Below are positions 26,157 through 35,557 of a stretch of DNA of 64,000 nucleotides, piece by piece; position 1 is the stretch's first letter, and each line of letters starts with the position of its first letter. The translations under genes and the position numbers were made by a program. The DNA comes from Algoriphagus terrigena DSM 22685 (GTDB lineage Bacteria; Bacteroidota; Bacteroidia; Cytophagales; Cyclobacteriaceae), in assembly GCF_000429445.1 (NCBI RefSeq), contig NZ_AUBW01000004.1, positions 186,001-250,000 of the forward strand, written 5' to 3'. The notes beneath the pieces are model-generated. The model did not search any database. It had not been told where the DNA came from and was given only the letters and a program-made list of their open reading frames with translations.

Positions 26157-26475
26157 AATCTGGATATCCGACCTCAATCCGGTCGTCGGTTCCGAGCAAT
26201 CTGGGAGACGACCGGTGGTCATCCTTAGTGGCAACCTGATGAACAAATTCCTCCAAGTCGTGATCACTGCACCGCTGACATCTAAGATCAAAAACTATCA
26301 GGGAAATCCGATCCTAGAACCTTCTTCAAGAAATGGATTGAAAGTCGTTTCCGAATTAATGGTATTTCATATTCGATCTATTTCCAAAGACCGCTTGATC
26401 GAGAAAGTCGGTGATATCCGAGAGGCGGAGTTGAAGGAAGCTTTGGCGACGCTGAAGGATATCACCACACTTTAA
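26143..26475 (+). CDS. MazF/PemK-type endoribonuclease toxin
   Basis: 110 residues from MRQGEIWISDLNPVVGSEQS, the typical MazF opening. The conserved SGRRPVVILSGN strand pair and a TAPLTSKIKNY segment follow, and the core carries the Arg and Thr expected in the active site. MazF toxins cut mRNA at short sequence motifs, and the antitoxin gene upstream overlaps by 14 bases. An upstream in-frame start at 26053 would place 30 unrelated residues before the fold and is rejected. The gene converges with the EamA transporter ten bases later. Confidence 0.88.
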   Translation: MRQGEIWISDLNPVVGSEQSGRRPVVILSGNLMNKFLQVVITAPLTSKIKNYQGNPILEPSSRNGLKVVSELMVFHIRSISKDRLIEKVGDIREAELKEALATLKDITTL

Positions 26476-26485
26476 AAAGCATTTT

Positions 26486-27403
26486 TCAACCCAAAGGCCG
26501 GATGGGCTTTTTTCTCCTACTCCAATAACTCATCAGAGGATACAGCAAGACCGACACCAAGATGATCAGCGTACCGAGGTAGAACTGGGGTGTCATCTTT
26601 TCGCTTTCTCCAAAGATCAAAACCGCCAATACAATCCCATATACCGGTTCAAGATTGATGGTAAGATTGATCGTAAAAACCGACAGCCGCTTCATCAGCT
26701 CCACCGACACCGAAAAAGCATAAACGGTACAGACTCCTCCCAAAATAAGCAACCAGAGCCAGTCCAATCCTTCCCAAGCAAACTGCAATGGCTCGCCACC
26801 GCTGATAAAGGCTGCATAAACCGGCATGAAAGCCAGCGCAAACAGGCAGGCGGCGGCCATCTCATAGAAAGTAATCTGATAGGGTGTGTGTCGCCGCGTG
26901 AGTCGTCCGTTAAGTACGGAAAACAACGCCCCAAAAAATGCAGCGACCAAGGCCATAGACAAGCCCATCCAATAGCCGGTTTCAAACTGGAAGATTACCA
27001 GCAAGCCCGAAATCACCAACAGACCCAAGGCCACCTCGTACCATTTGATCTTCGTGCGATTGATCATCGGGTCGACAAATGCTGTCCAGAGCGAAGTCGT
27101 CGCCATCCCCGCCAGACACACGGAAGCAGTGGAGAGTCGCGCAGACCAGAAAAAGAAGATCCAATGCAGGGAGATCAACACACCCACTCCGGCAATCTTC
27201 AGAAGTTGCGGCAGCGTGACGGCGAGCGGCTTTTTCCTCAAAAAAGCAACCAAAGCGACTCCAACAGCCGCAATCAGCGTACGATAAAACACTAACTCCA
27301 GAGAAGGTAGACTGATCAGCAAGCCCAAAATGGCCGTAAATCCCCATATCAACACGATGAAATGAAGTAAGAAATAATCTTTGATCGTGGCCTTGCCAAT
27401 CAT
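26486..27403 (-). CDS. EamA/DMT-family transporter
   Basis: 305 residues with ten hydrophobic segments in two repeated EamA halves (FLLHFIVLIWGFTAILGLLI at the start of the first; GLSMALVAAFFGALFSVLNG opening the second). The family exports metabolites or amino acids across the inner membrane, and the substrate cannot be inferred. It begins directly at the stop of the LptF/G gene (no gap), so it is the third gene of the tgt operon. The C-terminal tail is basic (SRRKKPIR), as expected on the cytoplasmic side. Confidence 0.87.
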   Translation of the reverse strand: MIGKATIKDYFLLHFIVLIWGFTAILGLLISLPSLELVFYRTLIAAVGVALVAFLRKKPLAVTLPQLLKIAGVGVLISLHWIFFFWSARLSTASVCLAGMATTSLWTAFVDPMINRTKIKWYEVALGLLVISGLLVIFQFETGYWMGLSMALVAAFFGALFSVLNGRLTRRHTPYQITFYEMAAACLFALAFMPVYAAFISGGEPLQFAWEGLDWLWLLILGGVCTVYAFSVSVELMKRLSVFTINLTINLEPVYGIVLAVLIFGESEKMTPQFYLGTLIILVSVLLYPLMSYWSRRKKPIRPLG

Positions 27404-28477
27404 CTATCTCGGCACAGTTTTATAGAGCACCAGACCCGTCACCGCAAAGATGATATTGGGCAACCAAACCGCGAAGATCGGGTACTGAGTGCCGTTTTCT
27501 GCGAAAGTCCGGGAAAGAATAAAAAGGAGGATATAGATAAAAGCCAAGAGGAATCCCATGGCAATCTGGAACCCGGATCCACCACGTGTCTTCCGGGCGG
27601 ACATGATCACGCCGATAAAAGTCAAAATCAACGCCGCAAAAGGCGACATAAACCGCACATACCGCTCGATCCGATAGAAGTTTACATTGTCGGCTCCGCG
27701 CTCTTCCAGGACCTTGATTTGGCGGCTCAGTTCCGGCAGCTTCAAGGTCTCGTGATGGTTTTCGGGCAGGTCAAAATCCGCCGGAGTGATCGAGAGCACG
27801 GTATCCAACTCTTCACCAACCGTGTACTTCTCTCCCCTTTCCTGAATCTCACGCAGCCGCCAGTTGATCAGCTTCCAAGCATTCTTGGTTGTATCCCACT
27901 GGATCCTGTCGGAGGAAAGCTTCGCCAAAAGCTGCCCGTCCCGGATCTCTTCCAGCGTGAAGTTGTACCCGGTATTCCCGGTCTTGAAGTATCGGGTCAA
28001 AAAGGCGTAGGCATCGGGCCCGACTTTGATATGAATATTCGGGTCAGTCGAGGCTTTCCCTTTGTCCAGGTAGGCAATTTTAAACTGGGAAATCCCGGCA
28101 TTGGCGCCGGGCAACACCCATCCATTCATCAAAAAACTAATCCCACCGATCATCGCCGCGCCAAAGAGAAAGGGCCGAAGCATCCTCACAAAACTCACCC
28201 CAGAACTCAAAATTGCCACAATCTCTGTCCGCTCAGCCATCTTGGATGTGATGAAGATCACCGCAATAAATACCGTGATTGGCGTCAGGAGATTATTGAG
28301 GTAGAGCCCATAGTTTCCCATGTATCGGAAGATCTCACCGGCAGGAACGGAGTTGCGGATATAGGCATCGTTCTTTTCCGTAAAGTCCAAAACCAACACA
28401 ATCAGGATCAGCATGACGACCACAAAAAAGTAGGTCTTCAAAAATTCCTTAATGATCAGCTTGTCGAGAATCTTCAT
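27404..28477 (-). CDS. LptF/LptG-family lipopolysaccharide export permease
   Basis: 357 residues in the YjgP/YjgQ family. The N-terminus MKILDKLIIKEFLKTYFF is followed by three helices (about 15-35, 55-75 and 98-118), a periplasmic beta-rich domain and three C-terminal helices. LptFG pairs with LptB to extract LPS from the inner membrane. Only one permease gene is here, so the partner is elsewhere. LptF and LptG cannot be told apart by eye. It starts two bases after the tgt stop; a longer frame to 28522 overlaps tgt and lacks family support. Confidence 0.87.
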   Translation of the reverse strand: MKILDKLIIKEFLKTYFFVVVMLILIVLVLDFTEKNDAYIRNSVPAGEIFRYMGNYGLYLNNLLTPITVFIAVIFITSKMAERTEIVAILSSGVSFVRMLRPFLFGAAMIGGISFLMNGWVLPGANAGISQFKIAYLDKGKASTDPNIHIKVGPDAYAFLTRYFKTGNTGYNFTLEEIRDGQLLAKLSSDRIQWDTTKNAWKLINWRLREIQERGEKYTVGEELDTVLSITPADFDLPENHHETLKLPELSRQIKVLEERGADNVNFYRIERYVRFMSPFAALILTFIGVIMSARKTRGGSGFQIAMGFLLAFIYILLFILSRTFAENGTQYPIFAVWLPNIIFAVTGLVLYKTVPR

Positions 28478-28479
28478 AC

Positions 28480-29610
28480 TTAAAGTCTGGTGCTCACTTT
28501 TTTTACCATCTGGTCTTTCCAAACGGCAAAATCACCCGCCAAGATATGTTCTCTGGCTTGGCCTACCAGCCAAAGGTAAAAACTAAGGTTATGTATACTT
28601 GCAATCTGCGCAGCCAAGATCTCCTTGGAAACTGTCAGATGGCGCAAATAGGCTTTGGAATAAAAAGTACTGGCATAGTTGCCGATGATTGGATCGATGG
28701 GGCTGAAATCATCCTTCCATTTTTCGTTACGGATATTGATAATTCCCTCGGAGGTGAACAGCATCCCGTTTCTCGCATTGCGGGTGGGCATGACGCAGTC
28801 AAACATATCCACTCCCAAGGCAATGCACTCTAGGATATTTGCAGGCGTACCCACTCCCATCAGGTACCGGGGCTTGTCAGAAGGCAGAATATCGGTCACC
28901 AACTCAGTCATTTCGTACATCATCTCGGCCGGTTCCCCAACCGAGAGCCCCCCAATCGCATTGCCCTCCCGTCCGCGGGAAGCGATAAACTCCGCACTTT
29001 GCTTACGCAAATCCTTGTAAACAGAACCCTGCACAATAGGAAAAAACGTCTGGCTGTAGCCGTATTTTCCCGATGTGGTATCAAATCGCTGAATGCAGCG
29101 ATCCAGCCAGCGGTGAGTCATCTCCATGGAATTGCGTGCATAGCCGTACTCGCAGGGATACGGCGTACACTCATCAAAGGCCATGATAATATCCGCACCG
29201 ATCGTCCGCTGGATATCCATGACTCCCTCAGGAGAAAAAATATGTTTCGACCCGTCGATGTGGGATTTGAAGGTGACTCCTTCTTCTTTGATCTTTCGGG
29301 TTCCGGATAAAGAAAACACCTGATACCCTCCAGAGTCAGTCAAGATCGGCCGATCCCAGCCGTTGAATTTGTGTAATCCACCCGCCCGCTCCAGCACATC
29401 GAGTCCTGGTCGCAGATAGAGATGGTAGGTGTTGCCCAGGATAATCTGGGCCTGGATGTCTTCCTTGAGCTCTCGCTGATGAACCGCCTTCACCGTGCCC
29501 GCCGTACCGACCGGCATGAAAATCGGAGTCTGGATTACTCCGTGATCGGTGGTGATGGTGCCTACACGGGCTTTGGACTGGGAATCTTTTTTTTCTAAGG
29601 TGAACTTCAT
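28480..29610 (-). CDS. tgt: Queuine tRNA-guanine transglycosylase
   Basis: 376 residues. Substrate and catalytic segments are intact: PILTDSGGYQVFSLSG, IMAFDECTPYPC, GGLSVGEPAEMMYEM and the nucleophile region GVDMFDCVMPTRNARNG. The enzyme swaps guanine 34 for the queuosine precursor in tRNAs for Asp, Asn, His and Tyr. The CxCxxC zinc motif that precedes RAYLRHL in E. coli-type enzymes is absent: the text reads DPIIGNYASTFYSKAYLRHL, while the downstream His in SIHNLSFY remains. First gene of the tgt-lptF/G-EamA operon. Confidence 0.94.
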   Translation of the reverse strand: MKFTLEKKDSQSKARVGTITTDHGVIQTPIFMPVGTAGTVKAVHQRELKEDIQAQIILGNTYHLYLRPGLDVLERAGGLHKFNGWDRPILTDSGGYQVFSLSGTRKIKEEGVTFKSHIDGSKHIFSPEGVMDIQRTIGADIIMAFDECTPYPCEYGYARNSMEMTHRWLDRCIQRFDTTSGKYGYSQTFFPIVQGSVYKDLRKQSAEFIASRGREGNAIGGLSVGEPAEMMYEMTELVTDILPSDKPRYLMGVGTPANILECIALGVDMFDCVMPTRNARNGMLFTSEGIINIRNEKWKDDFSPIDPIIGNYASTFYSKAYLRHLTVSKEILAAQIASIHNLSFYLWLVGQAREHILAGDFAVWKDQMVKKVSTRL

Positions 29611-29624
29611 GTCTTGCTCAACAC

Positions 29625-29645
29625 TTTGCGGAAACTATCCGCAAA
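29625..29645. promoter_or_regulatory. Inverted repeat between tgt and the glycosyltransferase
   Basis: TTTGCGGA and TCCGCAAA surround five bases in a perfect 8-bp inverted repeat, 15 bases upstream of the tgt start on the minus strand. It could be a protein-binding site or an RNA hairpin in the tgt leader. Nothing in the sequence identifies the factor. Confidence 0.4.
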
Positions 29646-29706
29646 CTGACTGGTTTAGCCTGCAAAAATATCCACTTATTCCTAAATGACTTGCTCAAAT
29701 TGATTA

Positions 29707-29714
29707 TATATTTG
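29707..29714 (+). promoter_or_regulatory. -7 box of the glycosyltransferase operon
   Basis: TATATTTG is an exact TAnnTTTG match ending 17 bases before the ATG at 29732. No good -33 element is seen at the usual distance. Confidence 0.4.
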
Positions 29715-29731
29715 CCCAGCAAAATCGACCT

Positions 29732-30871
29732 ATGGGCCTATTTTTACTCTGGTTTTTCTTTGGCATCGGCGTTATCATTCAGGCAGTTTACCTCCTGGTG
29801 ATATTCGGACGAACAGCCTGGTTCAAATCACTCAACAAGTCTTCGAAAAACCAAAACCCTGAAGAGGGCGTGACTGTGCTTGTGGCAGCTCACAATGAAT
29901 TTCAAAACCTCAAAGTCCTCATTCCCAAACTTTTCGAGCAGGATTACCCCAAGTTTGACGTCATGATCGTCAATGACCGGAGTACTGATCGCACCAAGCG
30001 GCTACTGGAGGAAATGATGGAACGCTATCCCAAACTTCGCTCTGTCACGATCAAATACACCCCCAAACACGTCACTCCGAAAAAATTTGCGCTCACTCTC
30101 GGTATCAAAGTGGCCAAAAACGACGTCATCCTATTGACCGACGCAGACTGCATGCCGACAAGTGACCAATGGATACGAAAAATGACCGCCCCGGTAAGGG
30201 AGGCTGACAAAACCTTTTCGCTGGGATTCTCCGGCTATGAGGTCAAGCCGAGCCTTTTAAACAAGTGGATTCAGTTTGAAACACTCCTGACAGCCTTGTT
30301 TTACTTTTCCTTTGGACTTTGGAAAGCACCTTTTATGGGCGTGGGAAGAAATCTCTGCTACCGCAAAAGCTTTTTTATGGAAGCAAAGGGCTTCAAAGGA
30401 ATCTGGCACCTGGAAGGCGGCGACGACGACCTCTTTGTGAATCGATACGCAACGGGGAGAAACACTTCCATGGTACTGGACCCGGCAGCCAATACCACCT
30501 CGATCCCCAAAGAAACCTGGAAAGAGTACTTGGTTCAGAAAAAACGCCACCTCCATGCCGGAAAATACTACCGCAGTGAAGACCAGCGAAAGATTGGACT
30601 ATTCCCCCTTTCGCATGGACTATTCTGGATTGGAGGCATTGGATTGCTGATTTATTCCGGAATCGGACAGCAATGGGAACAATTTGCAGCCGTTTTGGGT
30701 ATTATTCTTTTACGGTCGTTTTTTGTGCTGAGGATCTTCAAGTCCGCATCCAAGACGATTCAGGGTTCTGCTACCCCGATGAATATCCTAGTCAATGATT
30801 TTATATATCTGGGTTATTTTTGGGTTTTGGGATCGGTATCTTACCAATCAAAAGACATCCAATGGAAATAA
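29732..30871 (+). CDS. Family 2 glycosyltransferase, membrane-bound
   Basis: 379 residues. An N-terminal transmembrane helix (about 2-24) precedes a GT-A catalytic domain with VTVLVAAHNEFQNL, VNDRSTDRT, LLTDADCMP (the DxD-like metal motif) and GGDDDLF. Two or three C-terminal hydrophobic segments follow (from about 300). The layout resembles processive or polyprenyl-linked GT2 enzymes acting at the cytoplasmic face of the inner membrane. Sugar and acceptor are unknown. It is first in an operon with a sigma factor and rsmG. Confidence 0.87.
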   Translation: MGLFLLWFFFGIGVIIQAVYLLVIFGRTAWFKSLNKSSKNQNPEEGVTVLVAAHNEFQNLKVLIPKLFEQDYPKFDVMIVNDRSTDRTKRLLEEMMERYPKLRSVTIKYTPKHVTPKKFALTLGIKVAKNDVILLTDADCMPTSDQWIRKMTAPVREADKTFSLGFSGYEVKPSLLNKWIQFETLLTALFYFSFGLWKAPFMGVGRNLCYRKSFFMEAKGFKGIWHLEGGDDDLFVNRYATGRNTSMVLDPAANTTSIPKETWKEYLVQKKRHLHAGKYYRSEDQRKIGLFPLSHGLFWIGGIGLLIYSGIGQQWEQFAAVLGIILLRSFFVLRIFKSASKTIQGSATPMNILVNDFIYLGYFWVLGSVSYQSKDIQWK

Positions 30872-31473
30872 ACGAACGCGGTTTTTCGAACAAAGCTCTC
30901 GAGGATTTTGATCTGATCGACAAGGCTGTCCTAGAAAAAGACCAGCAGGCCTACGCTACCCTGATGAAGCGGTACAAAAAGGCCGTTTATTTCATGATCC
31001 TGAAGATGATCCGGGATGCTGACGACGCAGAGGATCTGACGATGGAGGCTTTTGCCAAAGCATTCCGCAATCTGGAGCGCTTCAAAAAGGACTACACCTT
31101 TTCCACCTGGCTTTTCCGCATCGCTACCAATAATACCATTGACTTCATCCGGAAGAAAAAGCTCAAAACCATGAGCCTCAACAACACCCTCTCTGACGAC
31201 AGTGGCAACTCGGTCAATATCGATGTCGAGGACGATGACAACAATCCCCAGGATCAGTTTATCCGCTCACAGCGGATCGATATGGTGAGGATTTTTGTGG
31301 ACAAACTCCCGGCTAAATACCGCAAACTCGTTCAGCTGCGCTACTTTGACGAACTTTCCTATGAGGAAATTGCCCAAGAACTGGACAAGCCACTCGGCAC
31401 TGTAAAGGCACAGCTGCATCGCTCCCGGGAGCTGCTTTACGAAATCGCCTCCGGCAAAGAAAAACACATCTAA
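30862..31473 (+). CDS. Sigma-70 family (ECF-type) RNA polymerase sigma factor
   Basis: 203 residues. Region 2 runs through AYATLMKRYKKAVYFMILK, DADDAEDLTMEAFAKAFRN and YTFSTWLFRIATNNTIDFIR. Region 4 carries LPAKYRKLVQLRYFDELSYEEIAQELDKPLGTVK, a typical helix-turn-helix. An acidic linker (DVEDDDNNPQDQ) separates them. No anti-sigma gene is adjacent, so the control signal is unknown. The start at MEINERGF overlaps the glycosyltransferase end by ten bases; the start at 30820 would overlap further without family support. Confidence 0.9.
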   Translation: MEINERGFSNKALEDFDLIDKAVLEKDQQAYATLMKRYKKAVYFMILKMIRDADDAEDLTMEAFAKAFRNLERFKKDYTFSTWLFRIATNNTIDFIRKKKLKTMSLNNTLSDDSGNSVNIDVEDDDNNPQDQFIRSQRIDMVRIFVDKLPAKYRKLVQLRYFDELSYEEIAQELDKPLGTVKAQLHRSRELLYEIASGKEKHI

Positions 31474-32117
31474 TGAATCCAGGCACCCAGCTGATCCTTT
31501 CTTATTTCCCAAATCTGAGCGAAAAACAGATCGGGCAATTTGACCGACTGCAAGAACTCTATGATGACTGGAACTCCAAGATCAACGTGATCAGCCGCAA
31601 GGACATGGAGCAGTTCTACGTTCACCACGTGCTGCATTCACTGGGCATCGCCAAGGTGACAACTTTCCAGCCCGGCACCAAGATACTCGATATCGGCACC
31701 GGAGGAGGTTTTCCCGGAATTCCGCTGGCGATACTTTTCCCTGAAGTGCATTTCCACCTGGTCGATTCGATCGGGAAGAAAATCAACGTCGTCAAAGAGG
31801 TAGCCAGAGCGCTGAAGCTGTCAAATGTCGAAGCGCAGCAAGCCCGCGCAGAGGAACTGGTGAGAAAGTATGACTTTGTGGTCAGCCGTGCCGTCACCCG
31901 CATGGCCAATTTTTACCCTTGGGTCAAAGGAAAAATCAAGCTGGAAGACTTTAATGAGTTCCAAAACGGTATTCTCTATCTCAAAGGCGGCGACGTGGAC
32001 GAGGAAATGGAAGAGTTGGACAAATCCTATGTCAGTTACCATCTGGAGGACTATTTCAAGGAAGACTTTTTTGAGACCAAAAAGGTCGTCTACATGCCTT
32101 GGGAGGATAAGAGGTGA
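31473..32117 (+). CDS. rsmG: 16S rRNA 7-methylguanosine(527) methyltransferase
   Basis: 214 residues. The SAM-binding motif is ILDIGTGGGFPGIPLAILFP, with the post-motif VDSIGKKINVVKEVA and the RAVTRM segment typical of RsmG/GidB. It methylates G527 of 16S rRNA. Its ATG shares one base with the sigma-factor stop (TAATG), implying translational coupling. Length matches the family. Confidence 0.93.
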   Translation: MNPGTQLILSYFPNLSEKQIGQFDRLQELYDDWNSKINVISRKDMEQFYVHHVLHSLGIAKVTTFQPGTKILDIGTGGGFPGIPLAILFPEVHFHLVDSIGKKINVVKEVARALKLSNVEAQQARAEELVRKYDFVVSRAVTRMANFYPWVKGKIKLEDFNEFQNGILYLKGGDVDEEMEELDKSYVSYHLEDYFKEDFFETKKVVYMPWEDKR

Positions 32118-32712
32118 AAATTTATTTTTTTGAATTTCAGTAGCCGAAAAAATACCCAGTACGATTTATTGTTTCACCCATGCAATGCTCGGTTTTTATG
32201 AGCTGGAATTTATAGCGCCTATTGGCATTTTTGAGCTTAGAATATTCGCTGGTTTTTCTTTTTGTCGCTATCTCCGAAGATGATTTTTCCACAGTTCTCC
32301 CGTCTAAATACCTCACTAAGATTTTTTAACAAAATAGTTACGCTATTTTTAAAAAATAATTAATAATATAACAGCGTTAAGCCGTTTGTCTGAATCGTTT
32401 GGTGATTACCGACTTTATCGAAAGACCAACTGGGTTGAAAGAATTTCTGAGTTCGTCAAGCATTGAGCAAAGAAGAAAGAAGTGAATGACCTCTTTTTTT
32501 TGAAGTCGCGCTTCAAGGGTTAGTATGTGATTAAGGTCATGAAAGGGCTGGAAAAGTAAAGCGCCTGCATTTTCAACTGAGCCAGATTCGCCACTTTCCA
32601 TCCAAGCTTGACCTTGATTATCTTATGCAAAAGATGATCGACAATGATTTTTGAAATGGAGTCTAGTTTTTATTCATGGATTTTATAGTTAAAAAATATA
32701 ACGCTGAAAAAA
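32118..32712. other. AT-rich gap without a supported gene
   Basis: 595 bases between rsmG and the outer-membrane protein gene. A 7-bp hairpin (AAAATAG and CTATTTT, 32331-32349) followed by T could end the rsmG transcript. A 74-codon minus-strand frame (32377-32601) has no recognised family and may be chance. No clear promoter box is seen for the gene at 32713. The base composition is more AT-rich than the surroundings. Confidence 0.45.
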
Positions 32713-35529
32713 ATGAAATTTTTCCTTTCATTCCTTCTTTTGCTTGCCATCACCTTTGCATCGCAAGCCCAATCCAAACTCACTATTCGGGGAACAGTGA
32801 AAGACACCACCAACCTCCCGCTCGACTACACCTCTGTACTTCTTCTTAGTCCAAAAGATTCTGCCCTGGTGGCCTATACTTTGACTAATAAAGCCGGAGA
32901 ATACCAATTCAAGAACGTGGATCGCCAACCACTGCTCATCAAAGCTACCTATATGGGCTACCTACCCGTCCAAAAGGAACTGGTACTGCCCGAAACAGAT
33001 GTTTTGGAAGTGGACGAGATTTACTTAGAACCGATCCTTCAGGAACTCTATGAGGTGGTGGTGAAAGCCGCCAAAGCACCTTTGATGATGCGTGGCGACA
33101 CTCTAGAATATGATGCCAGCAAATTCAAAGTACCGCCTGGAGCGACTTTGGAAGATTTACTGCGCAAGCTACCCGGGATGCAGATTGATGCGAATGGGAA
33201 TATAGTAGCGCAAGGACAACAAGTGCAGAAAGTAACGGTAGATGGAAGGCGTTTTTTTGGAGGAAATACCAAAATGGCCACGCAAAACCTCAATGCCGAA
33301 TCAATAAGCAAGCTTCAGCTATTTGATGACAAGTCGGAACAGTCCAAACTCACAGGCGTGGAAGATGGTGTGAAGGAAAAAACCCTGAATGTGGAGCTAA
33401 AGGAAGAAGCAAAAAAAGGAGGTTTTGGCAAGATTTCAGCTGCAGGGGGCACAGATGAAAGATGGACTGCAAATGGATCATTCAACAAGTTTGATGATGT
33501 AAACCAGTTTTCAGTCATCGGCTATGGCAACAATGTCAACCAATCCGGCCTGAGCTGGGATGACCTGCAGGAGTTTAGAGGGAGCAATGCTTTCCAATTT
33601 GGCGACACCGGCGACTTTGGTTTTAATGGAAGTGGCGGGATGAATTACATTTCTTTTTCGGGTGGGGACAATGAGGAATCCTTCGAAATCCCCTTCAATA
33701 ATCTCAACTCAGGTTTTTCTAACAATCAGGCTATTGGAGTCAATTACAACTACCTGAAAGGCAAAAAGGACTTCAGTACCAACTATTTCTATAGCCGTAG
33801 TGACCAAATCCTGGAGAGCGTCAACAGCAGAACCAACTTTCTACAGGACAATACCTCCTTCACTTCCACTGACCAAAGCGTACAAAACAACGTAGCAGGT
33901 CACCATCGGGCAAATCTTCGATTCCAAAATGAGCTAGACAGCGCCAACACCATTACCATAAATGCGAAGGGAAGGCTAAGTACACTTAGTACCTTATTGC
34001 TCAGCCATCAGGAGCTGATAGACAGTAGCATGGAGCAAAGCCAAATGGACAGGAACAACCAATCAGACAAATGGTCAGGAGCTTTTCAAGGCACAGCAAT
34101 CTATCGGCATAAATTCAAAAAAAATGGGCGAAATTTTGCTGCCAGCATCAGTGATACCTGGAGCAAGGCAGACCAGGATGGCACCCAAAAAGCCATTGCG
34201 GACATGATGGATTCAACGGATCCGAATAGCTATTTCCAAAGCTTGGATCAAGTGATCGAAGCCTTGAATGGCTCGAACCTGATCAAGTCAAGCTTACTCT
34301 ATGTCGAACCCATCAAGAAAGTATTCTTCTGGGAGACTTTCTACAATTTCAGCCAATCTACGAGCGAAACAAACCGACAGGTATACGATGTGGAGAGAAG
34401 TGACATTAGAGAGCTAAATCCTGACCTCAGCCGGTTTTTTGACAACAAAATTACCTATAACAGGTTTGGCACCAGTTTCCGGTATGCGAATAAAGGTTCT
34501 AACCTAAGCGTGGGATTAGCCGCATCCGACTACCGACTCAACGGGCAATTTTCAGTGATAGAAGGCAGTGAGATCCTTGGCAGAGTAGACAAGAACTACT
34601 TCAATTTCACTCCCAATGTATCTTACTGGAAAACCATGAAGGGCAACAAGCGAATCAATGCAAGCTATGCCATGGGCGTGACTCCGCCAAGTATCGCAGA
34701 CCTCCAGCCGTACAAGGACATTTCCAATCCGCTCTATATCCGTGAAGGAAATCCTGATCTTGAGCCACAAGTGTCCCATTCTTTCAATACCGGATACAAC
34801 ATGTATGATCCTGCGACTTTTATAAATCTCCAGTTCTCATTCAATGCTACGTTCTATCAAAATCAAGTCGTACAAAACCAGACTATAGATCCGGAAACCT
34901 TAGTGACTACCTACAAAGCAGGAAATGTGTCCGGAGGACAGCGTTATTACCCCTATGTCGGTTTTGGCTTTCCCATCGTAAAAACCAAGGCTAACGCATA
35001 CCTATCGGCCAATCCATCCTATTCTAAGAGCTTCTCCCTAATCAATTCCATCGAAACGGAGACACATACTTATAGCCATAACTTTGGGGGAAACTTAGAC
35101 CTGACACCGTTAGAATGGCTCAGCCTTTATGCCGGGGGATCATACCGCCTGAGCAAAACCAACTACGAACAAAACCCATCCCAAAACCAGGACATCATAA
35201 ACTGGACTGTATATAGCAATATCAACATCAAATTCCCCAAAGATTTTTATCTAGATGTGAAATTCAACCACAACAGATATAAAAACGAAAGTTTTGGATT
35301 TGACCAGAAAGTGCCAATTCTCAATGCATCCGTCTACAAACTACTCGGTGAGGCGAAAAAATGGGAAATCAGACTATCAGCCAATGATATCTTTAATAAA
35401 AATCAGACCATCAGTCAGTATGCAGGACAAAACTACGTCTCCACTGGAAGAATTGAGACTTTGGCTAGATATTTCCTACTCGGATTGACCTACAACATGC
35501 GGGGAATAGAAGTGAAAAACAGAAGATAA
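32713..35529 (+). CDS. Outer-membrane beta-barrel protein (TonB-receptor-like)
   Basis: 938 residues with a signal peptide (cleavage after SQAQ). A carboxypeptidase-regulatory-like beta domain (about 24-105, LTIRGTVKDTTNLPLDYTSV) is followed by a plug-like region (LEDLLRKLPGMQIDANGNIV and VTVDGRRFFGGNTKMAT). The rest is a large barrel of amphipathic strands ending VSTGRIETLARYFLLGLTYNM. This matches the Bacteroidota family of outer-membrane receptors that lack a SusD partner; the cargo is unknown. The GLPGLI-family gene 28 bases downstream is a frequent companion. No TonB box was identified by eye. Confidence 0.87.
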   Translation: MKFFLSFLLLLAITFASQAQSKLTIRGTVKDTTNLPLDYTSVLLLSPKDSALVAYTLTNKAGEYQFKNVDRQPLLIKATYMGYLPVQKELVLPETDVLEVDEIYLEPILQELYEVVVKAAKAPLMMRGDTLEYDASKFKVPPGATLEDLLRKLPGMQIDANGNIVAQGQQVQKVTVDGRRFFGGNTKMATQNLNAESISKLQLFDDKSEQSKLTGVEDGVKEKTLNVELKEEAKKGGFGKISAAGGTDERWTANGSFNKFDDVNQFSVIGYGNNVNQSGLSWDDLQEFRGSNAFQFGDTGDFGFNGSGGMNYISFSGGDNEESFEIPFNNLNSGFSNNQAIGVNYNYLKGKKDFSTNYFYSRSDQILESVNSRTNFLQDNTSFTSTDQSVQNNVAGHHRANLRFQNELDSANTITINAKGRLSTLSTLLLSHQELIDSSMEQSQMDRNNQSDKWSGAFQGTAIYRHKFKKNGRNFAASISDTWSKADQDGTQKAIADMMDSTDPNSYFQSLDQVIEALNGSNLIKSSLLYVEPIKKVFFWETFYNFSQSTSETNRQVYDVERSDIRELNPDLSRFFDNKITYNRFGTSFRYANKGSNLSVGLAASDYRLNGQFSVIEGSEILGRVDKNYFNFTPNVSYWKTMKGNKRINASYAMGVTPPSIADLQPYKDISNPLYIREGNPDLEPQVSHSFNTGYNMYDPATFINLQFSFNATFYQNQVVQNQTIDPETLVTTYKAGNVSGGQRYYPYVGFGFPIVKTKANAYLSANPSYSKSFSLINSIETETHTYSHNFGGNLDLTPLEWLSLYAGGSYRLSKTNYEQNPSQNQDIINWTVYSNINIKFPKDFYLDVKFNHNRYKNESFGFDQKVPILNASVYKLLGEAKKWEIRLSANDIFNKNQTISQYAGQNYVSTGRIETLARYFLLGLTYNMRGIEVKNRR

Positions 35530-35557
35530 TTTAAACTAGCTGCCAATCTATACAACA

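Noticed and set aside
32377..32601. 74-codon minus-strand frame in the 595-base gap, considered as a transposase fragment
   Set aside because: No transposase motif, no terminal inverted repeats and no target duplication seen.
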